Below, one piece after another: positions 15,933 through 22,393 of a stretch of 22,393 nt of DNA. The stretch covers positions 1-22,393 of the forward strand of contig CAZFAJ010000046.1 in the NCBI GenBank assembly GCA_964517005.1, read 5' to 3'. The position numbers and the translations under genes were made by a program. A model generated the notes under the pieces. The model did not search any database. It saw nothing but the letters and a program-made list of their open reading frames with translations, and had not been told where the DNA came from. This DNA comes from CAYVBJ01 sp964517005. GTDB taxonomy: Bacteria > Bacteroidota > Rhodothermia > Balneolales > Balneolaceae. Numbering within the stretch: position 1 is the stretch's first letter; each line of letters begins with the position of its first letter.

Positions 15933-18002
15933 ATGAGCTTCAAAAGTAAAACGGGTCTTTTTTTCATTGCGGGAATGTTTTTAGCTGCATTTCCTGTATT
16001 TGCTATCCAAAGTGATTTTGACGGACGATTACTCCATGAGAATGATCTTCTGGAAGATGATCATATTATCTACATCACCGATCAGTGGAAATACAAAGCC
16101 GGTGATGATCCGGAATATGCCAGGAAGAATTTTGACGATTCAGACTGGGAGCAAATCAGTACTTATCTGACAGCATTTGATATCGCGTTTGCCGAATGGC
16201 AGGGAATCGGTTGGTTTCGCCTGGACGTAATGGTTGACTCAACCCTTGTCGATAAACCGCTCGCACTTCTGATTGAGAAACATCTGGGTGCATCTGAATT
16301 TTATCTGAATGGAGAAAAAAAATTCAACCTGGGAAAAGTTTCTGCCATACCGGAACTCGCAGAAGCCTACACTGATTTCAAACCCAGAATCATCGTTTTT
16401 TCAGAACCCGGCGAACATTCGATTGCCGTTAGGTATGCGAACAGTGAGCCAGGAATTTTTATTGAGGAAAGCGGAATGGCCGGATTTCGGTTTCTATTGG
16501 GAGATGCGGAATATCACGTGGATTCAAATTTTGAAAATGCACTTTGGCGTTCAGGCTGGCAGTCATTTTTTTTAGGGTCACTTCTTGTATTCGGAGTCAT
16601 CCACCTGCTCATTTTTTCTTTTTATCCAATCGAAAAAAGAAATCTCTATTTCGCTTTTTTCACCCTTTTTCTGGGTCTGCTGGTACTTTCAATATTTAAA
16701 GCAGAAATTACAAACTCTCCCTATGAATCAATACTCTTTTCCAAAATTGCCATTGTTACGTGGATGTTAACAATTATTTATGCTCTCAGGTTTACCTATA
16801 GCCTGTATCAGCAAAAAACACCTGTACAATTCTGGGTTTTTGGAGTTATCGGATTGATTTTGATTGCAGGAATCTGGTTCAATGTAGCTCATATGCAGCT
16901 GCTCGGGCAAATATATGTTTTTATATCTGTTCTTGAAATGCTGAGAGCCCTCTCAAAAATTATTGTCCGCAAACGTTCGGGAGCATGGATTATCGGGTTT
17001 GGGATTTTTTGTTTTTTAGTAAGCATACTTTACAGAATTACTGTAAATATGGATTTGATTTCAGGAGAAACCACAACTGCAAGTATTTTGGGTTCGGGCA
17101 TGTTGATTTTATCTATGTCTGTTTTTCTTTCAAGAGATTTTGCAATCACACAAAAAAGGCTTGAACAAAAATTAATTGAAGTGAGGCACCTGTCTAAAAG
17201 ATCTCTTGAACAGGAAAAAATCAGCAAACAGAAAGAGATTGAACGAAGATTACTGGAAGCCGAAAACAAGAGAAAAAGCCGGGAACTTGAAGAAGCCCGG
17301 GCCTTACAGCTCTCCATGCTTCCCGATAAACTGCCGGAAATCGCTCCTTACGATATATCCGTGTATATGCAAACTGCAGCTGAAGTGGGGGGCGATTACT
17401 ATGATTACTCAATTCAGGAAGACGACTGGCTGACACTTGCCCTGGGTGATGCAACGGGCCACGGTTTGAAAGCGGGAATTATGGTAGCGGCGGCCAAAAG
17501 TTATTTTCACATGTTAGCTGCAGAAAAAAACCAGGTCGATATGCTTCATCGGATGTCATCAGGCTTAAAAAATATGGATCTGAGAATGATGTATATGGGT
17601 ATGATTATTCTGCGCTGCAGAGGCCTGGAAGCGGAAATTATTTCTGCAGGGATGCCGCCTGTTTTATGGTTCAGAAAAAAAACAGAAAAAGTGGAGAAAA
17701 TTACCTTAAAGGGATTGCCGCTGGGAACAACCGTGACCTATCCGTATCAAAACCGGCGGCTTAACCTGGACCACGGAGATGTGCTTCTTCTGATGAGCGA
17801 CGGGCTGATGGAGTTGTTTAATGAACAGAGGCAGCTGCTCGGGATAGAGCGTATCGAACAGGAACTGCTGCATAAAGGCTGTTCTACATCATCTGAAATT
17901 ATCAAGCATATGCGTAGTTTGATGCTCTCATGGGGTGGTGAGAATAAAAATGAAGATGATGTGACCCTGATGGCAATAAAAGTTTCAGATGATGAAACAT
18001 GA
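15933..18002 (+). CDS. 7TMR-DISM sensor with SpoIIE-type PP2C phosphatase
   Basis: A 689-aa membrane signalling protein. After a signal peptide (FPVFAIQ, near residue 26) comes an extracytoplasmic jelly-roll sensor (about 30-200) with DDSDWEQI and GIGWFRLDV, of the DISM-associated sandwich type. Seven helices follow (about 208-400, starting WQSFFLGSLLVFGVIHLL), then a coiled coil rich in Glu, Lys and Arg (405-465). The C-terminal PP2C/SpoIIE domain has the metal residues in EVGGDYYDY (Asp488), ALGDATGHGLKAG (Asp506), MSDGLMEL and NEDDVTLMAI. SpoIIE-type phosphatases dephosphorylate Ser/Thr-phosphorylated anti-anti-sigma (STAS) partners. No STAS or anti-sigma gene is nearby. Neighbours are an exported solenoid 14 bp upstream and an outer membrane barrel 38 bp downstream, so the sensor probably responds to an envelope signal. 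Confidence 0.92.
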   Translation: MSFKSKTGLFFIAGMFLAAFPVFAIQSDFDGRLLHENDLLEDDHIIYITDQWKYKAGDDPEYARKNFDDSDWEQISTYLTAFDIAFAEWQGIGWFRLDVMVDSTLVDKPLALLIEKHLGASEFYLNGEKKFNLGKVSAIPELAEAYTDFKPRIIVFSEPGEHSIAVRYANSEPGIFIEESGMAGFRFLLGDAEYHVDSNFENALWRSGWQSFFLGSLLVFGVIHLLIFSFYPIEKRNLYFAFFTLFLGLLVLSIFKAEITNSPYESILFSKIAIVTWMLTIIYALRFTYSLYQQKTPVQFWVFGVIGLILIAGIWFNVAHMQLLGQIYVFISVLEMLRALSKIIVRKRSGAWIIGFGIFCFLVSILYRITVNMDLISGETTTASILGSGMLILSMSVFLSRDFAITQKRLEQKLIEVRHLSKRSLEQEKISKQKEIERRLLEAENKRKSRELEEARALQLSMLPDKLPEIAPYDISVYMQTAAEVGGDYYDYSIQEDDWLTLALGDATGHGLKAGIMVAAAKSYFHMLAAEKNQVDMLHRMSSGLKNMDLRMMYMGMIILRCRGLEAEIISAGMPPVLWFRKKTEKVEKITLKGLPLGTTVTYPYQNRRLNLDHGDVLLLMSDGLMELFNEQRQLLGIERIEQELLHKGCSTSSEIIKHMRSLMLSWGGENKNEDDVTLMAIKVSDDET

Positions 18003-18040
18003 TTTGTGAAATATCGTAATGATAACCGTCTTCTAAAATA

Positions 18041-19420
18041 ATGATTACAATGTCAGTCAGATTTCTATCACTGTTTATTATTTTTTCGTTACTGCCGCTG
18101 GCGGTGTTCTCTCAGCAAACAACCGAAGAGGAGGATCCATTTAAAAGAGATCCGATTTTCAATAAAACGCTTGAAGAGCTTCTTGGAGATAAAGAAGAAG
18201 AGGATACTGTTGATGTGGATCCGAAAAGAAGGTTCAGAAGTTTACAGGAAGAGGGGATTGATTTCGACGGTTCACTGGAAGCAGGCCCATATAATACAAA
18301 CCCACTGTTTAACCAGTTTCCCAACCTGCCGATGATTCATTATAATCGAGTCAATGGGCTGTTTCTCGGTTTAAAGAAAGAGAGGATGCAGTGGCATGAT
18401 TATGGTGGCTTTTTCAATATTGCCAGGTTCCGGCCTCATGGTTTGATAGGATATGGATTTGCATCCAATCGCTGGGAGTATGCGATTGGACTTGAACGTT
18501 TTATCGGGAGGAAAAACCGGGTGATGATCGGGGCGGAATTTCATCGTGCCTCGGCTACGGAAGACTACTGGCGGGTGGGTTTGATTGAATCGAGTTTAAC
18601 CTCTTTTTTCGCATCGTATGATTTTCCCGATTATCATGAAAAAGATGGATTTGGTACATATGTGGCTGTCCGGGGTAAGCGATGGTACGAAGCTGCTTTT
18701 TCCTATAATAATGATGATTTTTCAACACTTGAGGTAGAATCTACATTTTCCCTTTTCGGGAAACGAAGTGTTTTTCGAGAGAATCAGCCCATAGATTTTT
18801 CAACGGATGAAACCAATATTGAGCGGTTTAATTTTTCCTTATCATTTAACCCGAAACGGCTGATCATGTCGCGCTATTTTTCCGTTTCAGCAATGACAGA
18901 AATTGAACTTGCGGATAATTCGGGTTTTGATAACGAGTTTAGTTACAACAGGTATCTGGCTGAATTTGTATTCTTTTCAAATTTTGAACCGGGATCTGTC
19001 CTGAAATGGCGACTGCGAACGGGTAGCATTACAGGTGATGCCCCGCTGTTTAAGCAGTTTCAGCTGGGGGGAATTGGATCGCTGAGAGGGTCACCGTACA
19101 AAGTATTTACAGGAAATCAGATGCTGCTGAGCAACCTGGAAGTTCAGTTTGGTCAGATTGCAGGCGGTGGCAGTGAGTGGATTGATTTTGACAGTGTATA
19201 TTTTACACTGTTTCTTGATTCTGGATTTTCAAGAGAGAGCGAGTCGCTGAAAAGTTCTACAAATCCGTTTAATGATATCAGCGGTTTTTCCCTGGCTGAT
19301 TTACAGCATGATATAGGAGTGGGCCTGGGTACCGACCTGATCCGGGCAGAGCTTGCCTGGCCTTTAAAACGCTTTGGCGACACCCCGGGATTCTGGATCC
19401 GGTTTAACCCTACGTTTTGA
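18041..19420 (+). CDS. Omp85/BamA-type outer membrane barrel protein without POTRA domains
   Basis: A 459-aa exported protein with a signal peptide (LLPLAVFSQ) and a charged linker of about 60 residues (EEEDPFKRDPIF ... GDKEEEDTVDVDPKRR). From about residue 100 it is made of amphipathic beta strands and ends in Phe (FWIRFNPTF), typical for barrels. The block GGIGSLRGSPYKVF (LRG at 348-350) matches the conserved Omp85 barrel signature GG-x-SLRG-(Y/F) in the strand-lining loop of BamA, TamA and PlpD. There is room for at most one small POTRA, and none is recognisable. The family assembles or secretes proteins across the outer membrane. It is third in the run after the DUF4097 and SpoIIE genes. 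A second ATG at 18050 is possible. Confidence 0.8.
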   Translation: MITMSVRFLSLFIIFSLLPLAVFSQQTTEEEDPFKRDPIFNKTLEELLGDKEEEDTVDVDPKRRFRSLQEEGIDFDGSLEAGPYNTNPLFNQFPNLPMIHYNRVNGLFLGLKKERMQWHDYGGFFNIARFRPHGLIGYGFASNRWEYAIGLERFIGRKNRVMIGAEFHRASATEDYWRVGLIESSLTSFFASYDFPDYHEKDGFGTYVAVRGKRWYEAAFSYNNDDFSTLEVESTFSLFGKRSVFRENQPIDFSTDETNIERFNFSLSFNPKRLIMSRYFSVSAMTEIELADNSGFDNEFSYNRYLAEFVFFSNFEPGSVLKWRLRTGSITGDAPLFKQFQLGGIGSLRGSPYKVFTGNQMLLSNLEVQFGQIAGGGSEWIDFDSVYFTLFLDSGFSRESESLKSSTNPFNDISGFSLADLQHDIGVGLGTDLIRAELAWPLKRFGDTPGFWIRFNPTF

Positions 19421-19973
19421 TAGGGCGAAGAGTCTGAATAAAGCAGGTAGAATACAGGAGTGAGAATTCAGGGTTTGATACATTACCTTGGTGAAATGCA
19501 GACAGCGTAGTGTCAATGATAGAATTTCGGGTTTACAGTCGACATGAAAGCAGGATCAGCAAAGAAAAGAAAGAACGATTCATCGGATTGATTATCCCGG
19601 ATTGTGATCTCCCGCCGGGAACCGGATAGCATGCCGTACCTGACTGTTCGGATTTATTGCCGTTATCCAATCAGCACCGGTAAGTAGTTTTCTTGATCGC
19701 AAAAATGATTGATTAGAAATCAGTCAGTACGTTTTTCCTATAAAAGTTTCTGCATCAGGAAGTTAATTAAATTCTTTTTTATTCGATAGTTTTGGTTTAT
19801 TTGCTTATCTGATTAAATAATAATATTAAAAGCGCTTCTTTACACAAATTTTATATGCGAGTGTTTAATATTTTATACTTTTTTTAATACCTTAAATATT
19901 CAAAAAAATTCATTTCATGAACATTTTTTCGAAAAAGATAAAAACTGATTAAAAAATTAAAAACTGACTAACT
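19421..19973. other. Non-coding intergenic region, AT-rich in second half
   Basis: This 553-bp stretch is the longest gene-free region here. The first half has mixed composition and only a 37-codon frame (19516-19629) without recognisable features. The second half (about 19740-19970) is very AT-rich and presumably holds the promoter of the GMC/VOC operon. I cannot point to a clear promoter consensus. A short inverted repeat (TGATT-AGA-AATCA near 19708) and a direct repeat next to the GMC start are the only structures seen. Confidence 0.7.
19939..19971. repeat. Direct repeat immediately upstream of GMC gene
   Basis: Two copies of a 14-bp unit, TAAAAACTGATTAA (19939-19952) and TAAAAACTGACTAA (19958-19971), differ at one base and are offset by 19 bp, about two helical turns. 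They end 2 bases before the TTG start. They could be a regulator site or a simple local duplication. Confidence 0.4.
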
Positions 19974-21512
19974 TTGACCAAAGTAGAACATTACGACGTA
20001 ATCATCATTGGCACGGGAGCGGGAGGCGGAACACTTGCAAAAAAACTCGCAGATAGCGGCAAAAAGATTCTGATCCTCGAAAGAGGCGATTTTCTTCCAA
20101 GAGAAAAAGAGAACTGGGATACGGAAGAAGTTTTCCTGAAATCGAGGTACAAGGCAAAAGAAGCATGGCTGGATAAAAATGATAAGGAATTCCAGCCCGG
20201 AACACACTACTGCGTTGGCGGCAATACTAAAATGTACGGAGCTGCACTGCTTCGCATGCGCGAAGAAGATTTTGGAGAGGTGAAACACCACGATGGAACG
20301 TCGCCGGCCTGGCCTCTGTCTTACAGTGATTTAAAACCGTGGTATACTGAAGCCGAAAAAATATATGAGGTGCATGGGGAACGGCAATCAGATCCAACGG
20401 AGCCGGAAGAAAACGAACCCTATCCAAAGCCTCCGCTTGCCCATGAACCAAGAATACAGGAGCTGTTTGATGACGTGACCCGGCTGGGTCTGAAACCTTT
20501 TCCGTTGCCGGTTGGGGTGAATTTGAAGGATAAAAGCCAGGGTGAACTGGTGTTAGACCGCTTTGACGGCTTCCCCGACCCAACCGAATCTAAATCTGAT
20601 TCCCACATTGTAGGTATTAAGCCTGCTGTGAAATCAAAAAAAGTTCACCTCTTAACCAATGTATTTGTAGAAAAACTGGTAACCAACGAATCCGGTACCG
20701 AAATAAAAAAGGTGATTGCTGAAAAAGATGGAGAACAAACAGAATTTAATGCAGATGTTGTTGTGGTGGCTTGTGGTGCTGTAAACTCTGCCGCTCTTTT
20801 ATTACGGTCTGCAAATAATAAACATCCGGATGGATTAGCGAATCGTTCGGGTGTGGTGGGCAGGAACTACATGGCTCATAATAACTCTGCACTGCTGGCC
20901 ATATCAAAAAAGCCAAACCCAACTAAATTCGGCAAAACGTTTGCGATTAACGATTACTATTTCGGGGCTGATGATTTCGATTACCCGCTTGGCCACATTC
21001 AGATGCTGGGTAAATCGGATCCGGTCATGTTCAGGGAGGAAGCGCCCTCATTTACACCTGATTATCCACTTGAGTTTATGGCTGAGCACGCCCTCGACTT
21101 CTGGCTCACATCCGAAGATCTGCCCGATCCTGAAAACAGGGTAACGCTTACTGAATCGGGTCAAATTCGTCTCAGCTACACCGAAAACAACCTGGAAGGC
21201 CACAACAGGCTCATCAAAAAACTAAAGTGGATACTGCGTAACTCCGGCTGCGAGCCGAGCTTGCTGCCGAACAGCCTGTATCTCGGTAAAAAAATTCCGC
21301 TTGCGGGAACCGCTCATCAGTGCGGCACCGTCCGGTTTGGAACCGACCCGGAAACATCGGCCCTGGATACGATGTGCCGGGCGCACGATGTAGAGAATTT
21401 ATACGTGGTAGACGGCAGCTTTTTTCCGTCAAGTTCGGCGGTCAATCCCGGGCTTACAATTATGGCTATGGCGCTGCGTGTAGGTGATCATCTTATGAAT
21501 GAGGTTTTATGA
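19974..21512 (+). CDS. GMC-family FAD-dependent oxidoreductase
   Basis: A 512-aa flavoprotein of the glucose-methanol-choline family, which oxidises alcohols or sugars with FAD. The dinucleotide-binding motif is YDVIIIGTGAGGGTLAKKL (from residue 7), ending with LILERG. The C-terminal GMC block contains the catalytic pair His448 (GTAHQCGT) and Asn491 (SAVNPGLTIMAMA), 43 residues apart as in the family, with CRAHDVENLYVVDGSFFPSS between. The start is TTG: an in-frame TGA lies only two codons upstream, so no ATG is possible. There is no signal peptide, so it is probably cytoplasmic. The substrate is unknown. The stop overlaps the ATG of the VOC gene (ATGA), so the two are coupled. Confidence 0.93.
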   Translation: MTKVEHYDVIIIGTGAGGGTLAKKLADSGKKILILERGDFLPREKENWDTEEVFLKSRYKAKEAWLDKNDKEFQPGTHYCVGGNTKMYGAALLRMREEDFGEVKHHDGTSPAWPLSYSDLKPWYTEAEKIYEVHGERQSDPTEPEENEPYPKPPLAHEPRIQELFDDVTRLGLKPFPLPVGVNLKDKSQGELVLDRFDGFPDPTESKSDSHIVGIKPAVKSKKVHLLTNVFVEKLVTNESGTEIKKVIAEKDGEQTEFNADVVVVACGAVNSAALLLRSANNKHPDGLANRSGVVGRNYMAHNNSALLAISKKPNPTKFGKTFAINDYYFGADDFDYPLGHIQMLGKSDPVMFREEAPSFTPDYPLEFMAEHALDFWLTSEDLPDPENRVTLTESGQIRLSYTENNLEGHNRLIKKLKWILRNSGCEPSLLPNSLYLGKKIPLAGTAHQCGTVRFGTDPETSALDTMCRAHDVENLYVVDGSFFPSSSAVNPGLTIMAMALRVGDHLMNEVL

Positions 21513-22393
21513 TCGTTTTTCTGAAGCGGAAACAGGCATGGCCGGTAATCCTGCTTTTCATCTTTTTTGGTACCTATTCTACCGGTTTAGGCCAGCCGGC
21601 ACTGGACGTAGAGTCGGTTACAATCACCGTATCTGATATTGATGAAATCATCCCTTATTACACTGATGTCCTTCCATTTCGGGAGAGCAAACGGTTTACC
21701 TTGGATAGAAAAACGGCAGCAGCACTTTATGGTACCGGGATGAACAGCACCGCTGTGAACATGGTAAAACTGGAACTGGGTGAAGAACATATCTATCTGC
21801 AGGAGTTCGAGGGAAGAGAGGGCAAAACCATACCGGCCGATTCGAAAAGCAATGACCTCTGGTTCCAGCACATGGCGATCGTGGTCAGCGATATGGAGCA
21901 GGCATATGGCGAATTGAGCAGTCAACACATAACGCACGTCTCCACATTTCCACAAACCCTGCCTGAAACTATTCCCGCCGCCGCAGGAATCAAAGCGTTC
22001 TATTTTCGTGATCCCGACGGGCATAACCTGGAACTGATCTGGTTTCCTATAGATAAGGGAAATCCGCGCTGGCAGGAAGAGTCGGACGAGCTCTACCTCG
22101 GTATTGATCATACAGCCATTGCTGTATCGAATACCGTCTATCAAAAAGAATTTTATGAAGAGTTGCTTGGGCTGGAGGTAGCCGGTGCCAGCGAAAATTT
22201 TGGAACCGAACAGGAACATCTGAACCAGGTTTTCGGGGCCAGGCTTGATATTACAGGCCTCGGTGCAGAAAACGGAATGGGTGTGGAGTTCCTGGAATAC
22301 ATCACACCGCCGGGCGGCAGACCCTATCCTGAAAATAGCAGTGTGCAGGATTTGTGGCACTGGCATACCACCATTGTTGTGGATAATGCCGAA
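21509..22393 (+). CDS. Exported tandem VOC (glyoxalase-fold) protein, 3' end outside window
   Basis: An open frame of 295 codons to the window edge, starting at ATGA overlapping the GMC stop. A signal peptide is clear (VILLFIFFGTYSTGLGQ, residues 13-29). Four vicinal-oxygen-chelate half-modules are visible: VESVTITVSDIDEIIPYYTD (from 34), WFQHMAIVVSDMEQAY (from 118), GIDHTAIAVSNTVYQ (from 198) and HWHTTIVVDNAE (from 284), the last cut. Candidate metal ligands include His121, Glu175 (NLELIW), His201, Glu260 and His286. The fold supports glyoxalases, extradiol dioxygenases and isomerases, so the reaction cannot be named. With a signal peptide, it probably works in the periplasm, in contrast to its GMC partner. 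The opposite-strand frame here is a shadow. Confidence 0.88.
   Translation, partial: MIVFLKRKQAWPVILLFIFFGTYSTGLGQPALDVESVTITVSDIDEIIPYYTDVLPFRESKRFTLDRKTAAALYGTGMNSTAVNMVKLELGEEHIYLQEFEGREGKTIPADSKSNDLWFQHMAIVVSDMEQAYGELSSQHITHVSTFPQTLPETIPAAAGIKAFYFRDPDGHNLELIWFPIDKGNPRWQEESDELYLGIDHTAIAVSNTVYQKEFYEELLGLEVAGASENFGTEQEHLNQVFGARLDITGLGAENGMGVEFLEYITPPGGRPYPENSSVQDLWHWHTTIVVDNAE

Noticed and set aside
19516..19629. 37-codon frame in the long intergenic region
   Set aside because: It has no ribosome binding site, signal or family feature, and is no longer than expected by chance.
21587..22366. Minus-strand frame of 259 codons
   Set aside because: It lies wholly opposite the VOC gene, which shows a signal peptide and four VOC half-modules in an uninterrupted frame; this one is a long shadow.

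Overview
The window reads as chromosomal DNA from a marine-type member of the Bacteroidota/Balneolota group. The pointers are a GT117 (DUF2723) glycosyltransferase, a YbeY of the Bacteroidota form whose third metal ligand is Asp instead of His, a TonB-dependent receptor, and a 7TMR-DISM/SpoIIE sensor phosphatase. The exact lineage (Balneolaceae would be my guess) is inferred from protein style. Genes are dense, with weak or no Shine-Dalgarno sequences at most starts. I see no rRNA, tRNA, CRISPR array, transposase or phage gene. A run of exactly 100 N (7267-7366) marks a scaffold gap.

Layout. 1-5365, minus strand: a 998-aa GT117 membrane glycosyltransferase, a 155-aa protein of unknown function, YbeY, and a divergent type IA topoisomerase that runs off the left edge. 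The last three overlap end to start. 5596-7101, plus strand: an NSS-type sodium-coupled transporter, convergent with the tail of an unknown gene cut by the gap. 7380-13509, minus strand: DoxX-like membrane protein, MsrB, a PagL-like lipid A deacylase, a small membrane protein, a cold-shock protein, two secreted proteins of unknown function and a TonB-dependent receptor. Much of this block is exported or envelope-associated. 13582-14790, plus strand: DUF2752, TM2 and HD-domain genes, tightly packed. 14926-19420, plus strand: a three-gene run of a DUF4097 beta-solenoid protein, a 7TMR-DISM/SpoIIE phosphatase and an Omp85-type barrel. After a 553-bp AT-rich gap, a GMC flavoprotein oxidoreductase with a TTG start overlaps by ATGA an exported tandem-VOC protein that runs off the right edge.

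Three real coding regions are open at a window edge or gap and are easily missed: the topoisomerase (1-1342), the gap-truncated tail (7098-7266) and the VOC protein (21509-22393).

Nothing here is an obvious defence or mobile system. The most interesting items are the topoisomerase with an altered TOPRIM acidic motif, the DUF4097/SpoIIE/Omp85 run, which looks like an envelope sensing or assembly module without a described role, and the coupled GMC/VOC pair.
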